Below are positions 28,023-37,440 of a stretch of 64,000 nucleotides of DNA, piece by piece. The notes under the pieces were generated by a model. That model made no database searches, had not been told where the DNA came from, and was given only the letters and a program-made list of their open reading frames with translations. Location: the NCBI RefSeq assembly GCF_003044565.1, contig NZ_POXG01000009.1:1-64000 (forward strand), in the 5' to 3' direction. The DNA comes from Neisseria sicca (lineage in GTDB: Bacteria > Pseudomonadota > Gammaproteobacteria > Burkholderiales > Neisseriaceae). Each line of letters starts with the position of its first letter. The first letter of the stretch is position 1. Both the position numbers and the translations under genes were made by a program.

Positions 28023-28128
28023 TAAAAATCCTCCGAAAATGGGTTTGATTGGGCAAAGGCCGTCTGAATGCCTCACGCAAAAGGATTATCCTACCAAATA
28101 TCTTTGGAAGCCATATCTGATAACGTGT

Positions 28129-29152
28129 TTATACGGCCGGGATATATGCAGTATTTTCTCCGGGCAGTATAACCGATGTTGAAATTTCCGTCGGATATAC
28201 GACATCAGCGGCTGTCTCTGCTGAAATTTCACCTGCCAACTCATTGTATAGTGGATTAAATTTAAATCAGGACAAGGCGACGAAGCCGCAGACAGTACAG
28301 ATAGTACGGCAAGGCGAGGCAACGCCGTACTGGTTTAAATTTAATCCACTATAAATTCCTTTGTCGTTTTGGAAATCAATATCGGCAACCTTGCGCCTTT
28401 CCCCGTTTTCCAAAACCACTTCTGATTCAAATAATATTTTATTATCGGCTTCATCTTTCAGATTGATTTCTGCAAAATCCAAAGAGATCGACTGGATATC
28501 CCAGTCGGACAATAGAGAAAGCTCTCCTTCCTCCGTTTTCCCGTTACTGTTTTCGTCATGCCAGATTCTTAGCTCGCCCCACAATTCATCATATTGATTA
28601 ATGATATTATTATTGTCGCTGTCCAAATCTTTCAAAGCTTCTACGCCGTTTTCTGCGCGCTTGCCGTCAGACATAAGCCTGTTGTTGGTTCATCGCCTTG
28701 ATTGCTGCCGTATCCGATCCGTATTTGGTTTCTTTGGGATTATTCCGCAGATCAAACTGAAAACGGTTGTATTCGGCTTTTCCTTCCTCATAAACAAATC
28801 TTCGTGCATATTCATTCGCTGTTGTATTACGATTTCCATCAATATCAAGATCAAGCTTGGACATTGTTTTTGAAAGCCCATGCCCTATTTCATGCGCCCA
28901 ATCAGAAGCAGTCAGATATCTTTTGTCTGCCGTACCGAATACAATGCTTCTATTTTCTTTGTTATTAACTAGTTCACTTTTAAAAAATATACCGGAATAT
29001 TCGGGATCCGCTCGAACGCTCCCTAATCCCCACTGACTAATAAAATTACGAGTTTGTCCCATTAAAATCGGATCCCGAATAATCTGATTTACCTCTGAAA
29101 CAGGCATCCCTAATTTTAAAAAATGCTGCCGGATTTGTGCTGTTGTAGCCAT
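28129..29152 (-). pseudogene. Metallopeptidase/RTX-like gene broken by a frameshift and a Correia element
   Basis: Piece 1 (28667-29152, 161 residues; AAAGG before the ATG) has DWAHEIGHGLSKTM, an HExxH zinc motif, and EGKAEYNRF, a possible third-ligand helix, as in secreted metallopeptidase domains. Piece 2 (from 28674 in another frame) has ALKDLDSDNNNIINQYDELWGELRIWHDENSNGKTEEGELSLLSDWDIQSISL, the calcium-binding D-x-D-x-N/D repeat style of RTX/FrpC-like proteins. Joining them needs a one-base frame change near 28670. A Correia element at 28247-28353 then interrupts piece 2; beyond it the frame continues [38 protein letters not shown] to a stop at 28129. Removing 105 bases (28247-28351) restores the reading exactly. 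It is probably inactive. Confidence 0.65.
28247..28353. repeat. Correia-type element inside a coding sequence, short form (107 bp)
   Basis: Bounded by TATAGTGGATTAAATTTAAA and its inverse, with a TA target duplication. The net 105-base insertion keeps the flanking frames in register but carries in-frame stops. Confidence 0.9.
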
Positions 29153-29183
29153 ACCATATACCTTTAAAATTAAATACTATCGA

Positions 29184-29930
29184 CTATCTGATAAGAAAGA
29201 TGCTGGAAATATCATTAATGCATTTGTCTGTTGGATGCTGAAATAATATTCCTGCACCTTTCCCCTCCCTTATAATCAAATGTCTATCACTCCCGATCAA
29301 ACGGTTGTCTTCATCTACTGCTACTTGATTTACTACCGTATACCTGGGGAAATTCTTTCTTGTTCCGTCGTTAAAGCATACGCTGACCGGGCTTAGGATA
29401 TGAGATGAAACATAGGGTTTCGGCAAATCATCAGGATAACGGTTGTCAGGAAACAGCGAACGGTAATGCTTTAAATAATCAGGCGTTGCTTCGATTTCTA
29501 AAAAAGTACTGCCGTCGTAGTCGGTCTGATGCACTACCGTAAAGCCATCGGTCGGCCGTTTTAGCTTACGCCGCCTGTGTTTGAGCCATTTCTGCCGCTC
29601 TGCCTTGTCTTTCCATCTGAGTACCGCCTGTTTTTCTCCGTCAGGCCGCAAACGGCCAGAAAGCCGCAGATAGCGCCGGTACACGGGAATCTGCCACTTT
29701 TTCGCTAAATCTTCAGGCGGCATATCAAGCAAACAGGCACTATGCAGCGTGCCTGCCATCTGTCTGAACAAATTCTCGAAGCTATTTACAGGATAAAGCT
29801 GCTCGCAGCCCGTTGCGTCATCCGCATATGCTTGAGAAACAGAGACCGTCTGAATGCCGCTATCAGCATGAGACAAAATGGGCAGCAACATGGCCGGCCA
29901 CAACAAAGCAGCTAAAAATTTCACACCCAT
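29184..29930 (-). CDS. Secreted protein of unknown function next to the metallopeptidase pseudogene
   Basis: 248 residues. Signal peptide MGVKFLAALLWPAMLLPILSHADS. The mature part has four cysteines (GCEQLY, SACLLD, VCFND, DKCIND) and is basic in the middle (WLKHRRRKLKRPTDGF). It ends with a domain containing VVNQVAVDEDNRLIGSDRHLIIREGKGAGILFQHPTDKCI. It lies 31 bases upstream of the metallopeptidase gene on the same strand. It could be the partner or periplasmic immunity protein of that product, but this is inferred from position only. I do not recognise the family. Confidence 0.65.
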   Translation of the reverse strand: MGVKFLAALLWPAMLLPILSHADSGIQTVSVSQAYADDATGCEQLYPVNSFENLFRQMAGTLHSACLLDMPPEDLAKKWQIPVYRRYLRLSGRLRPDGEKQAVLRWKDKAERQKWLKHRRRKLKRPTDGFTVVHQTDYDGSTFLEIEATPDYLKHYRSLFPDNRYPDDLPKPYVSSHILSPVSVCFNDGTRKNFPRYTVVNQVAVDEDNRLIGSDRHLIIREGKGAGILFQHPTDKCINDISSIFLIR

Positions 29931-30151
29931 CTCCTTCTTGATAAAAATTATTACTTACATTGATATTATTCCCAATATTTTTTCACTGCAAGCACATTTA
30001 CACGCTAATTGTTTGTTTTATTTTGATGTTTATATGTTATTGCAAGTTGGGTAGCCCAGGCCGTCTGAAACATGCTTTGTCGCAAAATACGGGCAAGCTG
30101 CTACAATACAGCCGCTATGTCGAAACAAAACAAACGGAGAAACGGCACGCC

Positions 30152-32365
30152 ATGAGCAACACACGACAAACACCGGAAATCCCCGCCGCACCGATGCAAG
30201 AATCCCGCGCGTGGTTTGACGCGCACACCGCCGGTTTGCCCGAACCTGCGCAAAAGCTGCTTCAGACGGCCTTGTCGCTGGCCGAGACGCATTATCCTGC
30301 CGATGCGGCCACGCCTGCGGGCGAGCCGCTTTTGGCGCACCTTTTGGGTGCGGCGCGTATGGTGAACGAATTGGATTTGCTGCCCGATGCGGTGGCCGCC
30401 ACGCTTTTGGCCGACATCGTGCGTTTTGTGCCCGACTGGCGCGAGCTGCTCACGGAACGCTGCAACAGCACCGTCGCCGAGCTGGTCAAAGGTGTGGACG
30501 AAGTGCAGAAACTCACCCACTTCGCCCGCGTGGACAGCCTCGCCACTTCCGAAGAACGCGCGCAGCAAGCCGAAACCATGCGTAAAATGCTGCTGGCGAT
30601 GGTAACTGACATCCGCGTCGTGTTAATCAAACTTGCCATGCGCACCCGCACCATGCAGTTTCTCAGCAATATCCCCGACAGCCCCGAAAAACGCGCCGTT
30701 GCCAAAGAAACCCTCGACATCTTCGCCCCGCTCGCCAACCGTTTGGGCGTGTGGCAGCTCAAATGGCAGCTCGAAGACCTCGGCTTCCGCCATCAAGAAC
30801 CTGAAAAATACCGCGAAATCGCGCTGCTTTTGGACGAAAAACGCACCGAACGCCTCGAATACATCGAAAACTTCCTCAACATCCTGCGTGGCGAACTTAA
30901 AAAATACAACGTTCACTTCGAAGTAGCCGGCCGCCCGAAACACATCTACTCCATTTACAAAAAAATGGTGAAGAAAAAACTCAGCTTCGACGGCCTCTTT
31001 GACATTCGCGCCGTGCGGATTTTGGTCGATACCGTCCCCGAGTGTTACACCACGCTGGGTATCGTCCACAGTCTCTGGCAGCCCATCCCCGGCGAGTTCG
31101 ACGACTACATCGCCAACCCCAAAGGCAACGGCTATAAAAGTTTGCACACCGTCATCGTCGGCCCGGAAGACAAAGGCGTGGAAGTGCAAATCCGCACCTT
31201 CGATATGCACCAATTCAACGAATTCGGTGTCGCCGCCCACTGGCGTTATAAAGAGGGCGGTAAAGGCGACTCCGCCTACGAACAGAAAATCGCCTGGTTG
31301 CGCCAACTCTTGGACTGGCGCGAGAACATGGCGGAAAGCGGCAAGGAAGACCTCGCCGCCGCCTTCAAAACCGAGCTTTTCAACGACACGATTTACGTCC
31401 TGACCCCGCACGGCAAAGTCCTCTCCCTGCCTACGGGCGCGACCCCCATCGACTTCGCCTACGCCCTGCATAGCAGCATCGGCGACCGTTGCCGCGGCGC
31501 GAAAGTCGAAGGGCAAATCGTGCCGCTGTCCACCCCGCTTGAAAACGGACAGCGCGTCGAAATCATTACCGCCAAAGAAGGGCATCCTTCCGTCAACTGG
31601 CTCTATGAAGGCTGGGTCAAATCCAGCAAGGCAATCAGCAAAATCCGCGCCTACATCCGCCAGCAAAACGCCGACACCGTGCGCGAAGAAGGCCGCGTTC
31701 AACTCGACAAACAGCTTGCCAAACTCACGCCCAAACCCAACCTGCAAGAGCTTGCCGAAAACCTCGGCTATAAAAAACTCGACGACCTATATACCGCCGT
31801 CGGACAGGGCGAGATTTCCAACCGCGCCATCCAGAAAGCCTGCGGCACGCTGAACGAACCGCCGCCCGTACCCGTCAGCGAAACCACCATCGTCAAGCAG
31901 TCTAAAATCAAAAAAGGCGGCAAAACAGGTGTGCTCATCGATGGCGAAGACGGCTTGATGACCACGCTTGCCAAATGCTGCAAACCCGCGCCGCCCGACG
32001 ATATTGTCGGCTTCGTTACCCGCGAGCGCGGCATTTCGGTACACCGCAAAACCTGCCCCTCTTTCCAACACCTTGCCGAACAAGCACCCGAAAAAGTGTT
32101 GGACGCAAGCTGGGCGGCGTTGCAGGAAGGGCAAGTGTTCGCCGTCGATGTCGAAATCCGCGCCCAAGACCGCTCAGGACTTTTACGCGACGTATCCGAC
32201 GCACTCGCCCGCCACAAACTCAACGTTACCGCCGTGCAAACCCAGTCCCGCGACTTGGAAGCCAGCATGAGGTTCACGCTCGAGGTCAAACAAGTCAACG
32301 ACCTCCCGCGCGTCCTCGCCAGTCTCGGCGACGTCAAAGGCGTGTTGAGCGTTACGCGCTTGTAA
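30152..32365 (+). CDS. relA: GTP pyrophosphokinase RelA
   Basis: 737 residues from [21 protein letters not shown]; the open frame upstream is ignored because CGGAGA precedes this ATG. The pseudo-HD region has [12 protein letters not shown] where HDxxED is expected, so no hydrolase activity. The synthetase domain has [32 protein letters not shown] (EXDD type, as RelA) and GYKSLHTVI. The TGS domain begins [37 protein letters not shown] zinc-finger/helical region ([15 protein letters not shown]) and a C-terminal ACT domain ([29 protein letters not shown]) follow. It makes (p)ppGpp at the ribosome in amino acid starvation. Confidence 0.95.
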   Translation: MSNTRQTPEIPAAPMQESRAWFDAHTAGLPEPAQKLLQTALSLAETHYPADAATPAGEPLLAHLLGAARMVNELDLLPDAVAATLLADIVRFVPDWRELLTERCNSTVAELVKGVDEVQKLTHFARVDSLATSEERAQQAETMRKMLLAMVTDIRVVLIKLAMRTRTMQFLSNIPDSPEKRAVAKETLDIFAPLANRLGVWQLKWQLEDLGFRHQEPEKYREIALLLDEKRTERLEYIENFLNILRGELKKYNVHFEVAGRPKHIYSIYKKMVKKKLSFDGLFDIRAVRILVDTVPECYTTLGIVHSLWQPIPGEFDDYIANPKGNGYKSLHTVIVGPEDKGVEVQIRTFDMHQFNEFGVAAHWRYKEGGKGDSAYEQKIAWLRQLLDWRENMAESGKEDLAAAFKTELFNDTIYVLTPHGKVLSLPTGATPIDFAYALHSSIGDRCRGAKVEGQIVPLSTPLENGQRVEIITAKEGHPSVNWLYEGWVKSSKAISKIRAYIRQQNADTVREEGRVQLDKQLAKLTPKPNLQELAENLGYKKLDDLYTAVGQGEISNRAIQKACGTLNEPPPVPVSETTIVKQSKIKKGGKTGVLIDGEDGLMTTLAKCCKPAPPDDIVGFVTRERGISVHRKTCPSFQHLAEQAPEKVLDASWAALQEGQVFAVDVEIRAQDRSGLLRDVSDALARHKLNVTAVQTQSRDLEASMRFTLEVKQVNDLPRVLASLGDVKGVLSVTRL

Positions 32366-32373
32366 GGAGGAGC

Positions 32374-32421
32374 AAAAGGTCGTCTGAAAAACGGGTTTGC
32401 GGTTTTTCAGACGACCTTTTT
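32374..32421 (+). terminator. Uptake-sequence hairpin terminator after relA
   Basis: Inverted AGGTCGTCTGAAAAAC pair with T run, 9 bases past the stop codon. Confidence 0.8.
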
Positions 32422-32448
32422 GTCTGTGTCTTAAATCGACATCGGAAG

Positions 32449-32605
32449 TATAGTGGATTAACTTTAAATCAGGACAAGGCGACGAAGCCGCAGACAGTAC
32501 AGATAGTACGGAACCGATTCACTTGGTGCTTCAGCACCTTGGAGAATCGTTCTCTTTGAGCTAAGGCGAGGCAACGCCGTACTGGTTTAAAGTTAATCCA
32601 CTATA
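32449..32605. repeat. Correia-type element, long form (157 bp)
   Basis: Same orientation and internal palindromes as the copy at 3978, with one base difference in the internal segment (CACCTTGGAG rather than CACCTTAGAG). Confidence 0.9.
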
Positions 32606-32702
32606 TCTGTCCTGTCCTTCCTGCTTGTACGGAAATGACGGCAATTTGAGCAGCTTTGCTAAATCGCTGTCTGCCTTTTAAAAACAGCCAAACTTGCAAA
32701 TC

Positions 32703-32748
32703 AAAGGTCGTCTGAAAACTGCAATATGCGGTTTCAGACGACCTTTTG
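32703..32748 (-). terminator. Uptake-sequence hairpin, likely terminator of nqrM
   Basis: Inverted AGGTCGTCTGAAAAC pair around 32703-32748. It lies downstream of nqrM on the minus strand. Confidence 0.6.
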
Positions 32749-32791
32749 TGTTGCCAAGCTCAAAGTCAGGCTGAACCTGATTCGGGTAAGG

Positions 32792-33013
32792 TCAGTGATC
32801 GACGGTAATACCTTTGCTTTCCTGCTGTTTCTGTTCGTCCAGTTTCTTTTGCAGCGTGTCGCACGGGGTGTCGCAGTCGCAGACTTTTTTCATGCCCAGC
32901 GAAGAGATGCCGCCGCAACTGCCTTTGATGGTGCGCTTGGAGAAAATGTAGCCGACCGCCATGCCGAGAATGACGAGGAGGAAGAGGCCGAAGGTGAGGA
33001 GTAGGGTTTTCAT
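32792..33013 (-). CDS. nqrM: Na+-NQR maturation factor NqrM
   Basis: 73 residues. One membrane helix (LLLTFGLFLLVILGMAVGYIF) followed by a Cys-rich region KGSCGGISSLGMKKVCDCDTPCD with four Cys (33, 45, 47, 51), the NqrM pattern. NqrM is needed to insert iron into the NqrD/NqrE site of the Na+-translocating NADH:quinone reductase. It is directly downstream of apbE, which installs FMN in NqrB and NqrC, so both are NQR maturation genes. The nqr structural genes are not in the window. Confidence 0.9.
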   Translation of the reverse strand: MKTLLLTFGLFLLVILGMAVGYIFSKRTIKGSCGGISSLGMKKVCDCDTPCDTLQKKLDEQKQQESKGITVDH

Positions 33014-33051
33014 GATGGTGTTCCTGTGGGATGGATATGGGTGTGCGGGTA

Positions 33052-34101
33052 TTAATGGAGTAGTTTTTTAAACGCGCCGGACATTTCGGTATGGTAGCCG
33101 TTTTGGTCGCGGATAATCAGGAAAACGGCGAGGTTTTGCTGTTCGGCAAGTTTGAGGGCTTCGGTTTCGCCGAGTACGAAAAGTCCGGTGGACAGGCCGT
33201 CTGCGGTGGTGGCGTTGTCGGCGACGACGCTGATGGAGGCGAGGCGGTGCGAAAGCGGGCGGCGGGTTTTGGGATCGATGATGTGGGACAGCCGCCTGCC
33301 TTGCGGGTCAACGTGGAAAATGCGGTAGTCGCCAGAAGTGGCGAGGGAGCGGTTGTCGAGGGGGACGACGATTTGGGTGTTGCCGCCTTGGACGATGTTA
33401 GGCTGTTCGATGCCGATACGCCAAGGCTCGCCTTGGGCGTTGCGGCCTTTGCCGTGCAGTTCGCCGCCGATTTCGACAAGGTAGTTTTGGATGCCGAGTT
33501 TTTCAAGTTCGCCTGCTACTTTGTCCACGCCGAAGCCTTTAGCGATGGAGGAGAGGTCGAGATAGGCTTCGGGTTGGGTTTTGGCGAGCGTGGCTTGTTT
33601 GCCGTTTTGCGTGAGGATGATTTTGTCCGTACCGGTTTGGGCGGCGGCTTTGTCGATTTCGGCCTGGGTGGGTTCGCGGGTGATTTCTTTGTTCGGTCCG
33701 AAGCCCCAAAGGTTGACGAGCGGGCCGACGGTTACGTCGAGCGCGCCTTGTGTGAGGCGGTTGAGGCGTAAGGCTTCGACGGTAACGGCGGCGAAATCGG
33801 CGGAAACGGGCATGGGTTTGAGGGTCTCGCGCATTTGGTTGAAGCGGCTGATTTCGGAGTCTTCGCGGTAGGTGGACATTTGGCGGTTGACCTCTTCGAG
33901 TGCGTCGTCAATCTGCTTTTTCACGGCTTCGGGCGCGGGCGGGTTGGGGAGGTCGTCTGAAAGGTATTTGACGGTATAGGTCGTACCCATCGTTTCGCCC
34001 TGAAGCACGGTTTGTTCGGATGTTTTTTTGCCGCACGCGCCCAAGGGCAGGGTAAGGGCGAGGGCGGTGGCAAGGGCGGGAATGGCGGAGGGCAGGTGCA
34101 T
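33052..34101 (-). CDS. apbE: FAD:protein FMN transferase (lipoprotein)
   Basis: 349 residues from MHLPSAIPALATALALTLPLGACGKK, lipobox LGAC; the in-frame extension to 34221 is ignored. ApbE attaches FMN covalently to NqrB and NqrC and acts in the periplasm. Motifs: TMGTTYTVKYLSDD at the start of the domain, DVTVGPLVNLWGFG, LDLSSIAKGFGVDKVAGELEKLGIQNYLVEIGGELHGKG and SGDYRIFHVDPQGRRLSHIIDPKTRRPL (FAD binding). The gene precedes nqrM by 38 bases on the same strand. Confidence 0.95.
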   Translation of the reverse strand: MHLPSAIPALATALALTLPLGACGKKTSEQTVLQGETMGTTYTVKYLSDDLPNPPAPEAVKKQIDDALEEVNRQMSTYREDSEISRFNQMRETLKPMPVSADFAAVTVEALRLNRLTQGALDVTVGPLVNLWGFGPNKEITREPTQAEIDKAAAQTGTDKIILTQNGKQATLAKTQPEAYLDLSSIAKGFGVDKVAGELEKLGIQNYLVEIGGELHGKGRNAQGEPWRIGIEQPNIVQGGNTQIVVPLDNRSLATSGDYRIFHVDPQGRRLSHIIDPKTRRPLSHRLASISVVADNATTADGLSTGLFVLGETEALKLAEQQNLAVFLIIRDQNGYHTEMSGAFKKLLH

Positions 34102-34162
34102 GATAGGGTGTTCGGGTGTTTTCAGACGACGTATTGTAACGTAAAACGCAAGAGCGCGCGGC

Positions 34163-34191
34163 TTGCGGGGGCGGGGCTTTTCTGCTAACAT
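34163..34191 (+). promoter_or_regulatory. Likely sigma-70 promoter for the metK leader
   Basis: TTGCGG (34163-34168), 17 bases, then TAACAT (34186-34191). It would start transcription about 10 bases before the structured leader. Confidence 0.55.
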
Positions 34192-34199
34192 CCGCGCTG

Positions 34200-34323
34200 C
34201 ATTAAGAGTTGGGAATTCCATGCCAACCTGCTTTTCAGACGGAAAGGTAAGGTGGACGGCTGCAAAGCCGATGTGGTCCGAGAGGGCAATTCAAATCCCC
34301 CCGCTTGATGCGGGAATTTTTTT
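34200..34323 (+). ncRNA. Structured leader/attenuator RNA candidate upstream of metK
   Basis: About 125 bases before metK can fold into a three-way junction. A closing stem pairs GGGAATT (34211-34217) with AATTC plus CCC (34288-34299). One arm pairs ACCT (34226-34229) with AGGT (34245-34248). A second arm pairs GGAC (34254-34257) with GTCC (34276-34279) around a CGGC/GCCG hairpin. A GC-rich terminator (CCCGC/GCGGG, 34300-34314) with a 7-T run (34317-34323) follows and abuts the closing stem. The layout suggests an attenuator or riboswitch-like element. I do not recognise SAM-I, SAM-II or SAM-III consensus in it, so the ligand is unknown. It could also be a small RNA. Confidence 0.45.
34300..34323 (+). 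terminator. Intrinsic terminator in the metK leader
   Basis: CCCGC/GCGGG stem with TTGAT loop, then AATTTTTTT. It is 170 bases before the metK start, so it can act as an attenuator. Confidence 0.75.
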
Positions 34324-34494
34324 GCCCGTATGTTCTGTACGGGCAGGATTCCGAACCGCTTTATCCAAGTGGGAATATTTATCATTTGGATGGAGTGCAG
34401 GTGGAAATTTTGTTATGATTTCCGTTGTGGGACGTATATTGAAACAACAGGTCGTCTGAAAGCAGACGGCTTGTTTTTGAAGGAAAATATTGAA

Positions 34495-35664
34495 ATGAGC
34501 GAATATCTGTTTACTTCCGAATCGGTTTCCGAAGGCCATCCGGACAAAGTAGCCGACCAAGTGTCCGATGCGATTCTGGATGCGGTTTTGGCACAAGACC
34601 CCAAAGCGCGCGTCGCGGCGGAAACTCTGGTAAACACCGGTTTGTGCGTGTTGGCGGGCGAAATCACCACCACCGCCCATGTGGACTACATCAAGGTCGC
34701 ACGCGAAACCATCAAACGCATCGGCTACAACTCGTCCGAGCTGGGCTTTGACGCCAACGGCTGCGCGGTCGGCGTGTACTACGACCAGCAATCCCCCGAC
34801 ATTGCCCAAGGCGTGAACGAAGGCGAAGGCATCGACCTGAACCAAGGCGCGGGCGACCAAGGCCTGATGTTCGGCTACGCCTGCGACGAAACCCCGACCC
34901 TGATGCCGTTTGCCATCTATTACAGCCACCGCCTGATGCAGCGTCAAAGCGAATTGCGCAAAGACGGCCGCCTGCCGTGGCTGCGTCCCGACGCAAAAGC
35001 GCAGCTGACCGTGGTTTACGACAGCGAAACCGGCAAAGTAAAACGCATCGACACCGTCGTCCTGTCCACCCAGCACGACCCTGCAATCAGCCATGAAGAA
35101 CTGAGCAAAGCCGTGATCGAGCAGATTATCAAACCCGTTCTGCCGCCCGAAATGCTGACTGCCGAAACCAAATACCTGATCAACCCGACCGGCCGCTTCG
35201 TCATCGGCGGCCCGCAAGGCGACTGCGGTCTGACCGGACGTAAAATCATCGTCGATACCTATGGCGGCGCAGCTCCGCACGGCGGCGGCGCATTCTCCGG
35301 CAAAGACCCGTCCAAAGTGGACCGTTCCGCCGCTTACGCCTGCCGTTATGTTGCGAAAAACATCGTTGCCGCCGGTTTGGCAACCCAATGTCAGATTCAA
35401 GTTTCCTACGCCATCGGCGTTGCCGAACCGACCTCGATTTCCATCGATACTTTCGGTACAGGCAAAATCAGCGAAGACAAACTGATTGCCTTAGTTCGCG
35501 AACATTTCGACCTGCGCCCCAAAGGCATTGTCCAAATGCTCGACCTCTTGCGCCCGATTTATGGCAAATCCGCCGCATACGGACACTTCGGGCGCGAAGA
35601 GCCCGAATTTACTTGGGAGCGCACTGACAAAGCAGCCGCATTGAAAGCAGCCGCAGGCGTATAA
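34495..35664 (+). CDS. metK: S-adenosylmethionine synthetase
   Basis: 389 residues from [33 protein letters not shown] lies 10 bases before the ATG. MetK makes SAM from methionine and ATP. Key motifs: GHPDKVADQ (ATP site), [16 protein letters not shown], and the [19 protein letters not shown] region near the centre with the second ATP- and K+-binding motif. Full length. The leader upstream may control it. Confidence 0.98.
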   Translation: MSEYLFTSESVSEGHPDKVADQVSDAILDAVLAQDPKARVAAETLVNTGLCVLAGEITTTAHVDYIKVARETIKRIGYNSSELGFDANGCAVGVYYDQQSPDIAQGVNEGEGIDLNQGAGDQGLMFGYACDETPTLMPFAIYYSHRLMQRQSELRKDGRLPWLRPDAKAQLTVVYDSETGKVKRIDTVVLSTQHDPAISHEELSKAVIEQIIKPVLPPEMLTAETKYLINPTGRFVIGGPQGDCGLTGRKIIVDTYGGAAPHGGGAFSGKDPSKVDRSAAYACRYVAKNIVAAGLATQCQIQVSYAIGVAEPTSISIDTFGTGKISEDKLIALVREHFDLRPKGIVQMLDLLRPIYGKSAAYGHFGREEPEFTWERTDKAAALKAAAGV

Positions 35665-35673
35665 AGAAGCATG

Positions 35674-35707
35674 AAGGTCGTCTGAAAGGGAGTTTCAGAC
35701 GACTTTT
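35674..35707 (+). terminator. Uptake-sequence hairpin terminator after metK
   Basis: AAGGTCGTCTGAAA and TTTCAGACGACTTTT with a short loop, 9 bases past the stop. Confidence 0.75.
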
Positions 35708-35839
35708 GTCGTCCCGAGTCAAAAACTTTTTGGCAAACGACGTATCATATGTTTTACAAAAAAACAGCGCGGCGCTGTGTTTCCTTACCGCGCCGTCTTT
35801 TACCCATCCACCAATAAAATAAAACTGAAGGAATACATC

Positions 35840-36904
35840 ATGAAAAAATGGCTGCTGGCTGTTTTGCCCGCCACCGCACTGGCCGCTCCGCCTCAAGGCT
35901 TTTATCAAAATTACCAAGACTGGGACATTGCTTGCGACAATACCGGCACCTGCCGTCTCGCCGGATATCAGGCGGAAGAGACAGAAACGCCGGTTTCCAT
36001 CTTGTTTACCCGACAAGCGGGCGCGAATGCCGCCGTTGCCGGTGAAGTTTCCCTGCTGCCGTTTAACGACGATGACCGCCAACTCGCCCGCGTGGCAGCC
36101 CGCAGCGAATTGATGCTGAACGGCAAATCACTGGGCAAATTGGCGTTGAACAAAAAAGGCACAGGCAAATTGAGCAGCGCGCAAACCAACGCCTTGCTCG
36201 AAGCGTTGAAAAAAGAAAGCAAAATCAGCATCCGCGCCGGAAAATATGAATGGCATTTGTCTGACAAAGGCGCAGCGGCGGCAATGTTGAAAGCGGACGA
36301 ATTCCAAGGTCGTCTGAATACGCCTTCTGCGCTGATTCGCAAGGGCGACAGCAGTCAGGCAGTCCTCAGCCCGCAGCCTAAACCCGTCATCCGCGCCGTT
36401 GTCGTGCCGAAAAAAGCGGGCGATATACTGGAACAAGACACACCGCGCCACAGCGCCGTCATGAAGCTCTTGAGCGACAGCAACCGCGTTTCCGAAGGCG
36501 ACGATAATTACTGTTACGCCCTGCACAATAAAGAGCAAATGCATTGGAACCGCAGCCTGTATGTCCATCCGCTCAACGATCATCAGGTTTTGATTTCGGC
36601 AATCTGTATCGGCGGCGCGTATCAAACCAGCGGCTACTATGCCATTGCCGATAAAGAATTGACCAAAATCGAACAAGTGCTGCCGCCGATGACATACGGC
36701 GGACACGGCGGATTCGATGAGAAAACAGCCACCCTCAGCGGCAGCTTCAAAGGCCGCGGCATAGGCGACTGCTGGACAAGCAATACGGCAGTGTGGGACG
36801 GCAAGGCATTCGTCCGCAGCGGCGAACACACTACCGGCTCATGCAAAGGCTTTACCGGCGGTGCGTGGGTGATGCCGATTTTTGATACCCGTGTCGAGCG
36901 TTAA
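35840..36904 (+). CDS. DUF1176-domain periplasmic protein
   Basis: 354 residues from MKKWLLAVLPATALAA, signal peptide; the frame extends upstream to 35777, but GAAGGA before this ATG supports the shorter start. DUF1176 features: YQDWDIACDNTGTCRLAGYQ near the N-terminus and a C-terminal part with repeated GDCWTS / TGSCKGFTGGAWVMP Cys motifs. The family's role is unknown; cysteine content suggests periplasmic disulfides. A non-uptake-sequence terminator follows. Confidence 0.88.
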   Translation: MKKWLLAVLPATALAAPPQGFYQNYQDWDIACDNTGTCRLAGYQAEETETPVSILFTRQAGANAAVAGEVSLLPFNDDDRQLARVAARSELMLNGKSLGKLALNKKGTGKLSSAQTNALLEALKKESKISIRAGKYEWHLSDKGAAAAMLKADEFQGRLNTPSALIRKGDSSQAVLSPQPKPVIRAVVVPKKAGDILEQDTPRHSAVMKLLSDSNRVSEGDDNYCYALHNKEQMHWNRSLYVHPLNDHQVLISAICIGGAYQTSGYYAIADKELTKIEQVLPPMTYGGHGGFDEKTATLSGSFKGRGIGDCWTSNTAVWDGKAFVRSGEHTTGSCKGFTGGAWVMPIFDTRVER

Positions 36905-36945
36905 AACACACTGAATATCGACGACATACGGCAAAAGCCGTTTTA

Positions 36946-36982
36946 AAAATGCCCGCAAGATTGAGTCATTTTGCGGGCATTT
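36946..36982 (+). terminator. Intrinsic terminator after the DUF1176 gene
   Basis: AAATGCCCGCAA/TTGCGGGCATTT stem. It is not based on uptake sequences. Confidence 0.75.
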
Positions 36983-37106
36983 GCTACACATGGGCGATGT
37001 TTTGAAGGGAAAAGACGCGGGAATCGAATGCCCGTTTTCAGACGACCTTTTTCCTTATACAATAGCCGCTTGAATTTTATATATTCTGATATAAAGGATA
37101 CGGATT

Positions 37107-37427
37107 ATGTTCGGCAAACAACTCTTTGAAGAAGTCAGCGCAAAAATCAGCGAAACCATCGCCAACAGCCCCGCCAAAGACATGGAGAAAAACGTCAAAG
37201 CCATGCTCGGCAGCGCGTTCAACCGCATGGACTTGGTCACGCGCGAGGAATTCGACATCCAGCAGCAGGTTTTGATTAAAACCCGCACCAAGCTGGTCGA
37301 GCTGGAAGAGCGTCTGGCAAAACTTGAAGCCGCGCAAGAGCCGGAGCAGACCGCATTGGAAGCCGCGCAAGCCGCAGCCCAAGAAGCCGTCGACGAGATC
37401 AAACAACAAACCGAAGCCGGCGAATAA
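37107..37427 (+). CDS. ubiK: Ubiquinone biosynthesis accessory factor UbiK (BMFP domain)
   Basis: 106 residues. MFGKQLFEEVSAKISETIANSPAKDMEKNVKAMLGSAFNRMDLVTREEFDIQQQVLIKTRTKLVELEERLAKLE is the BMFP signature: amphipathic helix followed by a coiled coil. UbiK helps assemble the ubiquinone-making enzyme complex. The C-terminal Glu/Ala-rich tail is variable. It lies 13 bases before comM. Confidence 0.88.
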   Translation: MFGKQLFEEVSAKISETIANSPAKDMEKNVKAMLGSAFNRMDLVTREEFDIQQQVLIKTRTKLVELEERLAKLEAAQEPEQTALEAAQAAAQEAVDEIKQQTEAGE

Positions 37428-37440
37428 GGTCGTCTGAAAC

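Noticed and set aside
34200..34330. SAM-I type riboswitch in front of metK
   Set aside because: The position is right, but the expected conserved core (GAGGGA...GCAACC...) is not seen, so only a generic structured leader is reported.
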